Positions 18,097 through 27,370 are shown, counted from the first letter of the stretch. The stretch is 64,000 nucleotides of DNA from Cecembia calidifontis (GCF_004216715.1 NZ_SGXG01000001.1:2051001-2115000), one strand, 5' to 3'. Notes: a model not told the origin generated them from the sequence alone. Program-made: numbers and translations.

Positions 18097-18245
18097 TTTG
18101 GGGTTGCTATTTTTTGGTAATGTTTAAAGCATATCAAAATGAATCTCAATTTAATTGTATATCAGCCTAAAAGCAAATGATTTGACAATTTCAGGTAAAC
18201 TGAAGGAGGCCATTAAGATGGGAAATTTTATAAATCAACCCGAGT

Positions 18246-19361
18246 TTAATCTTTTGAATTTTTATTACGGTAAAATTGCTTAAGCACCTTGATTTTTGCT
18301 GGTTCCTGGGCAATAGACTCTGCAGAAAACATCATGATTCCTGATGAGGGGCTTTTGGACCCTTCCATCAATACCCGATGAAATTCCTCTGGACTGACAG
18401 TTCCGGGATTGTTGTGGGCTTGTACTATGGGCCAGATAAGGGTGGAAGGGAATTGGTCCAAGTCTGAAGACTTGGACCCTTCAGACTTAAACCCTATACT
18501 TTCCCCCAACCAAGTCACATATTCCCCCACCCAGGAGGTTGGTCTGTCTTTCATCCGGTGAAAAAGCATCGGAGATAGTACATCAGCCCTTTGGGCAAGA
18601 GCCAAGGGATCAATGCCTAGGGTTTTGTACAAAGCCGAATCATAATCACTCGGATACCAAGAACAGTAAAAAACACCCAACTTGGCCTGAGGCTGTTCTG
18701 ATTTGACAATCTTGCCCATATCCTCTACCCAGCCATTTAAAATATCCGCCCTCCATTTTCTCCAGGCCTTGTCTTCATGACGAAGGATCCAATGTGCTTT
18801 TTCAGCGATACTTTCCCCTGGGATTTCTTGTTTGATTTCCTTTCCAAAAGAAGAAGTACAACGCTCGCAGAAACAGGTTTCGGGTAAGATCGGATCCTTG
18901 GTTTCAAACTGTGCATGCCAATGGACATAGTCCAGGAAAATACCGTCAACGGCATACTCTTTCAAAATCTCCCGAAGCTGTTGGGAGCGGAATTCCCTGA
19001 AACCGGGATGGATGGGGCATACCCCCATAAACCAGTCTGCCGGAGGAGCCGGCAGGCCTTTTTTATCAATCGGCCACGCATCTGGATGTGCTTCGACATA
19101 GCCCTTGCCATTGAGTGTGGGGAATTCCACGTACACTGCTGCGCCCTGCTCTTTGGCAGTTTTGTAGAAATCCAGATTGAGTGAAATGCTTCTGACAAAA
19201 ACCGCATTGATCCCGAGGGAATCAAAGCGGTAACCCTTATCCAGTAAGGCGGCCGGATGGCCATAGACGCCTTTGATAAAGTCCTTTTCAGTTACTATTT
19301 CTGCTTTTTTGGAACAGGAGAAAAAAAGCAGGACAGCCAGCATCAACAAAAAGGGTCTCAT
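18246..19361 (-). CDS. lipoprotein with glycoside-hydrolase-like TIM barrel
   Basis: A 371-residue lipoprotein: signal with lipobox LLFFSC (Cys16) followed by an (alpha/beta) barrel-like domain. GVYGHPAALLDKGYRFDSLGI, VYVEFPTLN and GIFLDYVHWHAQF fit putative glycosidase barrels in which the Asp of FLDY is catalytic-like. A CFCERC cluster near residue 166 is unusual and may bind metal or form disulfides. A 30-base palindromic repeat is embedded in frame around 18460-18490. The substrate is unknown; the fold assignment is an inference from motif order. Confidence 0.7.
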   Translation of the reverse strand: MRPFLLMLAVLLFFSCSKKAEIVTEKDFIKGVYGHPAALLDKGYRFDSLGINAVFVRSISLNLDFYKTAKEQGAAVYVEFPTLNGKGYVEAHPDAWPIDKKGLPAPPADWFMGVCPIHPGFREFRSQQLREILKEYAVDGIFLDYVHWHAQFETKDPILPETCFCERCTSSFGKEIKQEIPGESIAEKAHWILRHEDKAWRKWRADILNGWVEDMGKIVKSEQPQAKLGVFYCSWYPSDYDSALYKTLGIDPLALAQRADVLSPMLFHRMKDRPTSWVGEYVTWLGESIGFKSEGSKSSDLDQFPSTLIWPIVQAHNNPGTVSPEEFHRVLMEGSKSPSSGIMMFSAESIAQEPAKIKVLKQFYRNKNSKD

Positions 19362-19516
19362 AGGGAAGTGGTTTTTAAGTTTTTATTAAGATAAGATGGT
19401 TTTTTCTAAAGCCTGTCCAAAGTCATTTGTTTTTTAAAAAACTTGATCGAAATTTCTTTTGGCATTTTATGCAGCGGATTGCATCAGATATCCTATTTTC
19501 ATTTGAATTGAATGGT

Positions 19517-20035
19517 ATGAGAAAGCGTTTGGTCATCATGGTTATGGGATTACCGGGTTCTGGGAAAACCTTTTTTGCCCGACACTTAAGTCATGCCATT
19601 GATGCGGTATATATCGGGAGTGACGAAGTAAGGAGGCAGCTGAGGTTTATGGGGAAATATCAGAATCAATATAAGTTCAAAGTGTATGGAGAGATGCTTG
19701 AGCAAGCGGAAAAATACCTGCTCAAAGGAAGCAGGGTAGTTTTAGATGCCACATTCTACCTTAAAGAAATGAGGCTAAAAGTTGCTGAACTTGCAAAAAA
19801 GCAAGAGGCCGTACTTATTTCAATATTGGTGGAAGCAGAAGATTCAGTCATAAGGGAAAGGCTTTCCAAACCCAGAGCGGATTCAGAAGCAGATTGGGAT
19901 GTTTATCAAAAGCTCAAAGGAGAGTTTGAGCCCATGGAAGGCCTTTTCTTATCCCTAAAATCGGATAATGAAAATATAGATACGATGCTCAGACAGACCA
20001 TCCAATATATCACCTTGCATTATGGAAAATTATGA
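19517..20035 (+). CDS. P-loop kinase (AAA_33 / COG0645 type)
   Basis: A small nucleotide kinase-like protein with Walker A GLPGSGKTFFARHL and the Walker-B-like VVLDATFYL. A longer frame opens at 19427, but the ATG at 19517 gives MRKRLVIMVMGLPGSGKT, the usual distance to the P-loop, so it is preferred. It overlaps the next gene by 14 bases. The same two domains are fused in one polypeptide in many other bacteria (phosphotransferase plus COG0645), which suggests they work as a pair. The small-molecule substrate is unknown. Confidence 0.82.
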   Translation: MRKRLVIMVMGLPGSGKTFFARHLSHAIDAVYIGSDEVRRQLRFMGKYQNQYKFKVYGEMLEQAEKYLLKGSRVVLDATFYLKEMRLKVAELAKKQEAVLISILVEAEDSVIRERLSKPRADSEADWDVYQKLKGEFEPMEGLFLSLKSDNENIDTMLRQTIQYITLHYGKL

Positions 20036-21026
20036 GGTCAAACAATTGGCTTGGAATGGAATGTATAAGGGGCAAAGGCTTCAAGGGACATTGATAGAAA
20101 CCAATATTTCCTGGGTAATACTATCGGGTAGAGTCGCTTTTAAAATAAAAAAAGACATTCAGTTTTCATTTTTGGATTATTCCACTTTAAGCAAACGTAA
20201 ATTTTTTTGTGAAAGAGAGTTGGAGTTGAATGGCAGGTTTTCTTCCATCTATCTTTCTGTAGAACCCATCCGTTACTTCCAGGGACATTGGCATATTGGA
20301 GAGGGGCCAGGAAAAATAAGCGATTATGCTGTCCGAATGAAGAGGCTTAGGGCTTCCAAAAAAATGGATGTCATGTTGGAGAAGGGGGAGGTAGCCTTGG
20401 AAGACATCCAAGAACTGGCCAAATTGGTAGCAGATTTTCATCAAAGGTCAGCGCTTGTATTCCCGGTTTTTGATTTAGAAAAGGAAAAGGCCCTTTTCAA
20501 TGACCTGGCAACGGTGAAAGCGATAGCCAACAAAGAACTAGGGGCAGGCCTGCCTGAAAAAATCGATGCTGCGATGGAGCGAAGCAATGCTTTTCTGGAG
20601 TTGCATAAGAAAAGGATGGCAGCGCGCATCCGTGAAACCTGGTACAGGGATACCCATGGTGACCTGCACACCGGGAATATTTTTCTTTACCGGAAACCCA
20701 TCTTGTTTGATTGTATTGAATTCAATGATAGTTTCAGGCAGACCGATTTGCTTTATGAACTGGCCTTTTTGTGTATGGACTTGGAATTTTATGGGAGGAA
20801 AGACCATTCTGAGGCATTGTTAAGGACCTACAGGAAAAAAATAGACCCTTTTGTCCAGGATGCCGACTGGCAGATTTTTCATTATTACAAGGCCTTGCGG
20901 GCCAATGTCCGGGCAAAAGTTAACTTTTTAACTGCCCAATCGGATAGGGAGGCGGGGGCAAAGCTAAGCGATGTGAAGAAGGCAAAAGGATACCTGGAAT
21001 TGATGTTTGAGTACTTGGAAATATAA
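20022..21026 (+). CDS. aminoglycoside phosphotransferase-like protein (COG2187 type)
   Basis: A 334-residue protein with the APH/choline-kinase fold. The N-lobe has GRVAFKIKKDIQFSFLDYST with a candidate nucleotide-binding lysine. The catalytic loop is TWYRDTHGDLHTGNIFL and the metal-binding loop is LFDCIEFND. COG2187 proteins are not known resistance enzymes, and their substrate is undetermined. The start overlaps the P-loop kinase stop, indicating translational coupling. A 167-base stretch with the MITE-like repeat follows. Confidence 0.85.
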   Translation: MENYEVKQLAWNGMYKGQRLQGTLIETNISWVILSGRVAFKIKKDIQFSFLDYSTLSKRKFFCERELELNGRFSSIYLSVEPIRYFQGHWHIGEGPGKISDYAVRMKRLRASKKMDVMLEKGEVALEDIQELAKLVADFHQRSALVFPVFDLEKEKALFNDLATVKAIANKELGAGLPEKIDAAMERSNAFLELHKKRMAARIRETWYRDTHGDLHTGNIFLYRKPILFDCIEFNDSFRQTDLLYELAFLCMDLEFYGRKDHSEALLRTYRKKIDPFVQDADWQIFHYYKALRANVRAKVNFLTAQSDREAGAKLSDVKKAKGYLELMFEYLEI

Positions 21027-21114
21027 ATCTTTGCCTTTGTAAAATTATTATCCGATTAATTAAACGGATAAGTTAAAGTCCAAACAGAGAAATTGCTTGG
21101 CCCATTTTTATTTT

Positions 21115-21220
21115 TCCTGACTTCGACAGTTGTCAGTCCCATTTTAATTTAAAGTACTGACATTTAGTTAATTGCATTTTTTGTTTTTCTGATTTGGGTG
21201 TCCCAGTGTCGAAGTCAGGA
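21115..21220. repeat. MITE-like element with 14-bp perfect terminal inverted repeats
   Basis: TCCTGACTTCGACA (21115-21128) and its exact complement TGTCGAAGTCAGGA (21207-21220) bound 106 AT-rich bases without coding capacity. No clear target duplication is visible. Its right end abuts the surviving part of a CPBP protease gene, so the element may have caused or followed the truncation. Confidence 0.55.
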
Positions 21221-21544
21221 GAAGTAATCAGCTACTTTCTTGGAGGGATCATGTATGGCTACGCATTTTTGAAATTCCAGACGGTGTGGGTTCCCATAGC
21301 TATCCATTTTTTCTGGAATTTTATCCAAGGACCTGTATCGGGATTCCACGTTTCCGGAACGGAACGGGAGGGGCTACTTAAGCTTGAGATTGTTCCTGAC
21401 ATGTTTTTTAATGGAGGTGATCAAGGTCCGGAAGGAAGTGTTTTGGGGATTTTACTACGCTTGGTGATTTTTTTGATGATCTATTTAATTCCTAGGGGTT
21501 TTGAAAATCATGGGTTTTTAAAGTTTAAAGAATATATTCCGTAA
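21194..21544 (+). pseudogene. CPBP intramembrane protease, 3-prime fragment
   Basis: The 116-residue frame has the C-terminal signature of CPBP (CAAX protease/bacteriocin-processing) enzymes: GGIMYGYAFLKFQTVWVPIA followed by HFFWNFIQGPVSGF. The N-terminal helices with the catalytic EExxxR motif are missing, and the frame begins at a TTG inside the right end of the MITE-like repeat. It is therefore probably a non-functional remnant. Confidence 0.7.
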
Positions 21545-21712
21545 TAAAAAACTTGGCAAACAAACTTGTTGTATGATGAAAAAAGTAACCCAAGTCTCCT
21601 TGGTATTGGTTTTTCCATTCTGGATCAATGCGGGAGTGATTTAATTTTTGAAACAAAATAGTCGGAAATCAATAGTAAACATTGAAGTAGCACTTGGATT
21701 CATAGTGCTTAC

Positions 21713-22159
21713 TTATTTCTTTTTTGCTTTATTAAAAGAAAACATTTTTAAAAATTCAATCGGGCTCATTACAGTTAAAGCACTTTTCTGGTAATCTTTT
21801 GTGTTTCTGGTGATGATAATGGAGATTTTATTGTGCTGTTCTGCTGAGAAGTTTTGTAAAGCATCCTCAAAATCATTGAAGTTTGAGTCTAAAGCGCTGA
21901 GAATTGTTTTTTTATCAATGATTGCAATGTCAAAAAGAATATTGGTAAGAAGGTTTCTGAAATGGGATTGTACCTGTTGGTGAGACATTCCCAAACGCCT
22001 GAGGAGGTAATACAGATTGCTTAGAATAACCGGAGTGGTATAACCATGGATTTCTTTTTTTTCGCATAATTCGAGAATTTGAATTGCTTCTTTAGAAAAT
22101 GGTTCACGGTTAGCCATCGCATCTAAGATGATGTCTGAATCCAAAAGAATAGCCTTCAT
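21713..22159 (-). CDS. PIN-domain toxin of a type II toxin-antitoxin pair
   Basis: A 148-residue PIN-domain ribonuclease candidate. The N-terminal acidic residue is Asp7/Asp9 in AILLDSDIILDA, middle acids are in DFEDALQNFSA and the last acidic site is in IITRNTKDYQ. The start overlaps the upstream antitoxin stop (ATGA at 22156-22159), which gives tight coupling. The toxin would cleave RNA when free of the antitoxin. It follows the decayed CPBP gene and precedes the hut region. Confidence 0.85.
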   Translation of the reverse strand: MKAILLDSDIILDAMANREPFSKEAIQILELCEKKEIHGYTTPVILSNLYYLLRRLGMSHQQVQSHFRNLLTNILFDIAIIDKKTILSALDSNFNDFEDALQNFSAEQHNKISIIITRNTKDYQKSALTVMSPIEFLKMFSFNKAKKK

Positions 22160-22404
22160 TTTTTAAGATATTTTTCTGCTATTGCCTCTTCCAATTCTTT
22201 TTTATAGTCAAAATTTGGTGGCAGTTTCACTACCCCAACTAGTTTTTTGACATTAGGGGATAGCTCGTTATGTTTTTTTTCTTTTGGAAGTGTTTTAAGA
22301 TAATTTTCAATAATTCCTGACAGACTTTTGCCCTGTTCTTTTGCAAAAGCTTTTGCTTCTTCGATAACAGCTTTATCTATTGTCAGAGTTAATTTAGTAT
22401 TCAT
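22156..22404 (-). CDS. antitoxin (DUF6364/ribbon-helix-helix type)
   Basis: An 82-residue protein with MNTKLTLTIDKAVIEEAKAF at the N-terminus, the beta strand and first helix of a ribbon-helix-helix DNA-binding dimer, and GKSLSGIIENYLKTLP as the second helix. The C-terminal half, ending EEAIAEKYLKK, is the likely toxin-wrapping tail. It probably represses its own promoter through the direct repeats immediately upstream. Confidence 0.85.
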   Translation of the reverse strand: MNTKLTLTIDKAVIEEAKAFAKEQGKSLSGIIENYLKTLPKEKKHNELSPNVKKLVGVVKLPPNFDYKKELEEAIAEKYLKK

Positions 22405-22409
22405 GACAC

Positions 22410-22443
22410 ACGTGTTTTTTATTAGTTAAATATACGTGTTTTT
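22410..22443 (-). promoter_or_regulatory. direct repeats upstream of the antitoxin, candidate operator
   Basis: Two copies of ACGTGTTTTT (22410-22419 and 22434-22443) lie 24 bases apart just upstream of the antitoxin start. Toxin-antitoxin operons usually carry repeated autoregulatory sites here. Confidence 0.45.
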
Positions 22444-22498
22444 GAACATTGGGATGTAAAAATTTATAAAATGATTTTTGAAGTGCTTAAAATAATTC

Positions 22499-24493
22499 TC
22501 AAAACTCCAACAAATCCTCGTCCACCATCTCCGGAAGCGTTACTTTCAATCCAGGCGTTCTTTCCATCTCTCTTTTAATGGCAAACAAAGCCTCCTGATT
22601 TCTGGCCCATGCCCTGCGGGAAATGCCGTTGTTAACGTCATAGAAAAGCATGGATTGGAGTCTGCGGTCAGCTTCTTTACTGCCATCGAGTAGCATACCG
22701 AAACCTCCATTGATAACCTCACCCCAGCCTACGCCGCCACCATTGTGGATGGAGACCCAAGTAGCCCCACGGAAACTATCACCGATCACATTGTGGATGG
22801 CCATGTCGGCAGTAAACTTACTGCCATCATAGATGTTGCTCGTTTCCCGGAAAGGGGAGTCTGTACCGCTGACATCATGATGATCCCTTCCCAAAACGAC
22901 AGGTGCAGAGAGTTCTCCTGCTTCAATTGCCCTATTAAAGGCTTGTGCGATTTTAATGCGTCCTTCGGCATCTGCGTAGAGAATACGGGCCTGTGAACCC
23001 ACCACCAACTTGTTTTTGCCAGCTTCCTCTATCCATTGGATATTATCCTGCATCTGTTGTTGGATTTCAGCCGGGGCGGTGGCTTTAATCTCTTTCATGA
23101 CTTCGAGTGCAATCTGATCGGTTTTCTCCAAATCTTCCTGTTTTCCAGAAGTACAAACCCATCTAAATGGTCCAAACCCATAATCAAAACACATGGGCCC
23201 CAAGATATCCTGCACATAGGAAGGATAGCGGAAGTCAATGCCATTTTCGGCTATTACCTCAGCCCCTGCACGGGAAGCTTCCAATAGGAAAGCATTTCCA
23301 TAGTCAAAGAAATACATGCCCTTGGCTGCATGTCGATTGACCGCAGCGGCATGCCGACGTAGGGATTCCTGAACTTTGGATTTGAAGTTTTCTGGGTCCT
23401 TGGCCATTAGGATATTGGCCTCCTCGAAACTCAAATCCACGGGATAATACCCCCCAGCCCAAGGATTGTGCAGGGAGGTCTGATCTGAACCAAGTTCCAC
23501 GGTGATATTTTCCTCATCAAACTTCTCCCATACATCCACCACATTGCCCAGATAGGCAATGGATACCACTTCTTGATTTTCTTGAGCCTTTCTTACCCTT
23601 GCGACCAATGCATCCAAATCATCTATCAATTCATCTACCCAACCTTGTTCATGCCTTTTATGAGCGGCTTTGGGGTTGACTTCTGCACAGACGGTGATGC
23701 AGCCTGCGATATTCCCTGCTTTCGGTTGGGCGCCAGACATTCCTCCTAGCCCCGCTGTCAGAAAAACTTTTCCTTTAGGATTGTTACCTGCACCCAATTT
23801 TTTCCTAAAAGCATTCATCACCGTGATGGTCGTACCGTGTACGATCCCCTGTGGGCCAATATACATGTAGGAACCTGCGGTCATCTGCCCGTATTGGGTG
23901 ACGCCGAGTGCATTGTATTTCTCCCAATCATCCGGTTTGGAATAATTGGGGATCATCATGCCGTTGGTGACTACCACCCTTGGGGCTTCCTTAGAGGAAG
24001 GGAAAAGGCCCATAGGATGACCGGAATACATGTGGAGGGTCTGTTCATCTGTCATTTCGGACAGGTATTGCATGGTCAGCAGGTACTGGGCCCAGTTTTG
24101 GAATACGGCCCCGTTTCCACCGTAGGTAATCAGTTCTTGTGGGTGTTGGGCTACAGCTGGGTCCAGGTTATTTTGGATCATCAACATAATGGCCGCTGCC
24201 TGTTGGCTTTTGGCGGGGTATTCCGAAATCGGTCTTGCGTACATTTCATAGTCCGGCATAAAGCGATACATGTAAATCCTCCCGTATTCCTGCAATTCTT
24301 CAAAAAACTCCTTTGCCAATTCCGCATGCCAGGCTTTAGGGAAATAACGAAGCGCATTCCTTACCGCCAACTTTTTCTCTTCCATGCTCAGAATATCCTT
24401 GCGCTTGGGTGCATGTGAAAAATCAGGGTTGGGCTGTTTTTTGGGGGGTAGGGTGGTGGGGATACCTTGGGTTATTTGGTCTTGGAAGGTCAT
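22499..24493 (-). CDS. hutU: urocanate hydratase (long form)
   Basis: Second enzyme of histidine breakdown, converting urocanate to imidazolonepropionate with tightly bound NAD. Recognisable segments are YGGNGAVFQNWAQYLLTM, LHMYSGHPMGLFPSS, TAGLGGMSGAQPKAG, SDQTSLHNPWAGGYYPVDL and the late DHHDVSGTDSPFRETSNIYDG. At 664 residues it is about 100 longer than the Pseudomonas/Bacillus enzyme, as in the long form known from Bacteroidota. It is minus-strand like hutI and hutH, but an IS4-family element now lies between it and hutI, so it may depend on its own or an IS-derived promoter. Confidence 0.97.
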   Translation of the reverse strand: MTFQDQITQGIPTTLPPKKQPNPDFSHAPKRKDILSMEEKKLAVRNALRYFPKAWHAELAKEFFEELQEYGRIYMYRFMPDYEMYARPISEYPAKSQQAAAIMLMIQNNLDPAVAQHPQELITYGGNGAVFQNWAQYLLTMQYLSEMTDEQTLHMYSGHPMGLFPSSKEAPRVVVTNGMMIPNYSKPDDWEKYNALGVTQYGQMTAGSYMYIGPQGIVHGTTITVMNAFRKKLGAGNNPKGKVFLTAGLGGMSGAQPKAGNIAGCITVCAEVNPKAAHKRHEQGWVDELIDDLDALVARVRKAQENQEVVSIAYLGNVVDVWEKFDEENITVELGSDQTSLHNPWAGGYYPVDLSFEEANILMAKDPENFKSKVQESLRRHAAAVNRHAAKGMYFFDYGNAFLLEASRAGAEVIAENGIDFRYPSYVQDILGPMCFDYGFGPFRWVCTSGKQEDLEKTDQIALEVMKEIKATAPAEIQQQMQDNIQWIEEAGKNKLVVGSQARILYADAEGRIKIAQAFNRAIEAGELSAPVVLGRDHHDVSGTDSPFRETSNIYDGSKFTADMAIHNVIGDSFRGATWVSIHNGGGVGWGEVINGGFGMLLDGSKEADRRLQSMLFYDVNNGISRRAWARNQEALFAIKREMERTPGLKVTLPEMVDEDLLEF

Positions 24494-24530
24494 GATTGAT
24501 TTTTTTGTTTTGGATTCTAAAATGCTGAAT

Positions 24531-25923
24531 TAATGCCGTTTAGTTAGTGGTTAATTAACTGAAATTCATTATATTAGAGGTATAAAATAAGGCTTCCGAA
24601 AGCAGGGAGTGCTGGAAGCCTTAAAACTTTAATTGTAAATGAATTCAAGTTAAAACTAAGTTATGAAAAATTTATCATCGAAAGTAGGACTTCGGTGAAA
24701 GATTTTCTTCGTGACCGTTTCTTTTCCTTTGAAGTTCTTGTGCTTTTTATTTTGTCAAAGAGCAACAAAGGACTTAATATCTGCCTTGAAGAGTTTTTTG
24801 GGGAATCTTCCTTATCGCCCACTAAAAGTGCATTTACCCAGGCCAGGAAAAAACTGTGCTATACAGTTTTTAAAAAGCTTAACGGTTTGATCTGCAGTCT
24901 TTTTTACCAACATGCAAAGTTCAAGAAATGGAAGGGGCATAGGGTGCTTTCTGTTGATGGTTCAACACTTGAACTCCCGGATCATCCCTCCATGTCAGAG
25001 AAGTTCAGCTATCATGGTTTTGGGCCCAATGCGGATGCGGGACATTACATGAGCAGGATATCTTACCTGTATGATGTTTACAACGGCCTTGTACTGGATG
25101 CCGGTATGGAAAGCTACACCACTTCGGAAGCCACCCTATGTCATGCCCATCTTGGACATATTAAAGAAGGGGATCTTCTTGTGTGCGACAGGTATTATGC
25201 ATCACTGAGACTTTTTTTCGAATTGAAAGGAAAAGGGGCCGACTTTCTTTTCAGGATGAAAGACAATTGGTGGAAATGTGTCGAAGATTTTTCCCGAAGT
25301 AGTTCCTCTGATGCGGAATATACATTAATACTCCCTCCAAAATACAGATGGCTGCTTGAAAAGTATCCCTCGTTATCCCAAACCATGACCGTAAGACTGA
25401 TCAAGAAAAAGAATAAGAAGGGTAAGATTTCAATATATGCGACTTCGCTGTTGGACAGGAAAAAATATACAGCCTCCTCTCTAATAAACCTGTACAAACA
25501 GAGATGGGGAATAGAAGAAGCATATAAACTGATCAAATCAAGACTTGAAGTATCTGATTTTTCCGGCAAAACAGCATGGGCGGTCCAGCAGGACTTCTAT
25601 GCTAAGACCCTGATCATATCACTCTGCAATATTCTTTGCTATGATGTGGAGCCAAAAACCAAAACAGGACGGACATCAAAGTCAGCAAGGACCTTGATAA
25701 TCAATAAAACTTATGCATTGTCAAAAACAAAATCCCTGATTCTTAAAATCAGAGATTTAATTGGTGAATTGGAGCAGATTATCCAGAAATATGTAAAGAA
25801 AATCGCTTCCAAAATAGAATATTCAAGAAGAAACCAGGTATTCAAGCGGAAATTCAGAGCTAAACTGAAATACTCAATGAATTACAAATCTATTTAATCA
25901 CATTCCTTAACTTAACGGCATTA
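24531..25923 (+). mobile_element. IS4-family element A between hutU and hutI
   Basis: Ends are TAATGCCGTT at 24531 and its complement ending at 25923. AATGCTGAAT occurs directly on both sides (24521-24530 and 25924-25933), a 10-bp target duplication; it can be read as 8-12 bp depending on where the ends are drawn. The 1393-bp element encodes one transposase and splits the hutI-hutU operon. Confidence 0.9.
24695..25897 (+). CDS. IS4-family transposase (DDE)
   Basis: A 400-residue transposase with RNase-H-like DDE core: first Asp in VLSVDGSTLELPD, second in LLVCDRYYASL and the YREK-type glutamate segment YKQRWGIEEAYKLIKSRLE. No ATG lies at the expected place. GTG at 24695 is the listed start, but the frame stays open for about 40 codons further upstream (including FIIESRTS), so the true N-terminus may be longer and use a non-ATG codon. 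Confidence 0.9.
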   Translation: MKDFLRDRFFSFEVLVLFILSKSNKGLNICLEEFFGESSLSPTKSAFTQARKKLCYTVFKKLNGLICSLFYQHAKFKKWKGHRVLSVDGSTLELPDHPSMSEKFSYHGFGPNADAGHYMSRISYLYDVYNGLVLDAGMESYTTSEATLCHAHLGHIKEGDLLVCDRYYASLRLFFELKGKGADFLFRMKDNWWKCVEDFSRSSSSDAEYTLILPPKYRWLLEKYPSLSQTMTVRLIKKKNKKGKISIYATSLLDRKKYTASSLINLYKQRWGIEEAYKLIKSRLEVSDFSGKTAWAVQQDFYAKTLIISLCNILCYDVEPKTKTGRTSKSARTLIINKTYALSKTKSLILKIRDLIGELEQIIQKYVKKIASKIEYSRRNQVFKRKFRAKLKYSMNYKSI

Positions 25924-25966
25924 AATGCTGAATTAAGAATTAATGAATGCTACTGAATTGGGCTTC

Positions 25967-26046
25967 ACCTTGTCATTTCGACGCAAGGAGAAATCTATTG
26001 CCAACCTGAGATTAAATAGACCTCTCCTATCGTCGAGGTGACAAGG
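25967..26046. repeat. dispersed palindromic intergenic repeat, copy 3
   Basis: ACCTTGTCATTTCGACGC at the left and TCGTCGAGGTGACAAGG at the right form the same long hairpin as the copies at 12515 and 12728. It lies just downstream of hutI, next to the target duplication of the IS4 element. Confidence 0.8.
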
Positions 26047-26119
26047 AGAACTTATTTCCACAATATTTCGCCAAAGGCTTATTTCAACTATATTTCCATT
26101 TATTTCTACCATATTTCAA

Positions 26120-27370
26120 TTAAACCTTAACCCCATTTTTAAAAGCCATACTAGGTTTAAGTTTCCCCTGCTGATAAGTTATCTCCCGATAATCGGCTGT
26201 GGGGAATAGGACGATATCGGCCAACATGCCAGGATTCAATTGTCCTCGGTCATGAAGGTTCAGGGCTGCTGCGGCTCTTGTGGTGATGCCTGCCAAGACT
26301 TCTGCATTGCTGAGTTTCTCGAAAGTGCCCAATACAGCAGCTTGCATGAGCAAATCGCCCATGGGAGCTGAACCGGGATTCCAGTCAGAGGCGATGGCTA
26401 GGGAAGCACCAGCATCTAGTAGTTTTCGAGCGGGAGTGTAGGCTACGCCCAAACCCATGGATGCTCCTGGTAAGGCCACAGCTATGGTGTCTGAATTTGC
26501 CAATAATTGGATTTCCTTATCTGTACTCGCTTCCAGATGGTCTGCTGAGATAGCGCCGAAGTTGATGGCTACCTGCGAACCACCAGTATGGAACTGGTCC
26601 GAATGTACGGTGATGTCGAAGCCCATTTCTTTGGCCTTTTGGAAGTAGGAATGTATATCTTCCGGAGTGAAAGCCGTATCCTCAATAAAGGCATCGATGC
26701 GATTGGCTAAGCCTTCCGCCTTTAAAACAGGAAAAACTTCATCACTTATGCTTTTCAAATAGTCCCTTTGTGCTCCCTGAAAGTCTTTGGGTGGAATATG
26801 GGCAGCGAGGCAGGTTGGGATAAGGTCTGCATAGGTGCTTTCATTGGCTTCTTGAATGGCTCGGAACATTTTGAGTTCTTCGGCTACAGAGAGTCCATAA
26901 CCACTCTTGACTTCAATGGTGGTGATACCGTCTTTCAGGTGCCTGTTGGCTCGCTGAACAGTCAATTGAACCAGCTTTTCCTGTTTGGCTTTCCGGGTTT
27001 GGGTGACGGTATCCCAGATGCCTCCTCCAGCTTTGGCGATTTCCAGATAAGATTTACCGGCATTGCGCATGGCGTAGTCTTGGGCCCGTGAACCTGCAAA
27101 ACAAATATGCGTATGGCAATCGATCAGGCCGGGTAAAGCCACAAAGTCTCCTTTGAGATTCACCATTTCGGCACCAATGGATTGAGCTTCAGGGTACAGG
27201 TCCCAATAGTTACCGACCTGATGAATTTTATCGTTTTTGATCAGGATGCCTGCTTCAGAAATGATGTCCAGCTGTTCATCTTTAAGCGCTCCTTTCAAGG
27301 GAAGTCCTGCCATGGTGATTGCTTGGCGAATGGGTCCGATAAGGGTATGTTTGATGGTTTGCATATTCAT
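26120..27370 (-). CDS. hutI: imidazolonepropionase
   Basis: Third step of histidine degradation: hydrolysis of 4-imidazolone-5-propionate to formiminoglutamate. It is an amidohydrolase with metal ligands in LIDCHTHICFAGSRAQDYAM and FDITVHSDQFHTGG, plus GAISADHLE and the late Asp in LAIASDWNPGSAP. The start at 27370 (MNMQTIKH) is preferred over 27385 because the duplicated fragment at 41614 begins at the same codon. Usual length (416 residues) and intact. Its first 100 or so codons exist again as a pseudogene at 39231-41614. Confidence 0.96.
   Translation of the reverse strand: MNMQTIKHTLIGPIRQAITMAGLPLKGALKDEQLDIISEAGILIKNDKIHQVGNYWDLYPEAQSIGAEMVNLKGDFVALPGLIDCHTHICFAGSRAQDYAMRNAGKSYLEIAKAGGGIWDTVTQTRKAKQEKLVQLTVQRANRHLKDGITTIEVKSGYGLSVAEELKMFRAIQEANESTYADLIPTCLAAHIPPKDFQGAQRDYLKSISDEVFPVLKAEGLANRIDAFIEDTAFTPEDIHSYFQKAKEMGFDITVHSDQFHTGGSQVAINFGAISADHLEASTDKEIQLLANSDTIAVALPGASMGLGVAYTPARKLLDAGASLAIASDWNPGSAPMGDLLMQAAVLGTFEKLSNAEVLAGITTRAAAALNLHDRGQLNPGMLADIVLFPTADYREITYQQGKLKPSMAFKNGVKV

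Noticed and set aside
21573..21644. 23-codon signal-like peptide (MMKKVTQVSLVLVFPFW)
   Set aside because: It is very short, stops at once after the hydrophobic part and lies in degenerate DNA next to a pseudogene; probably a remnant.
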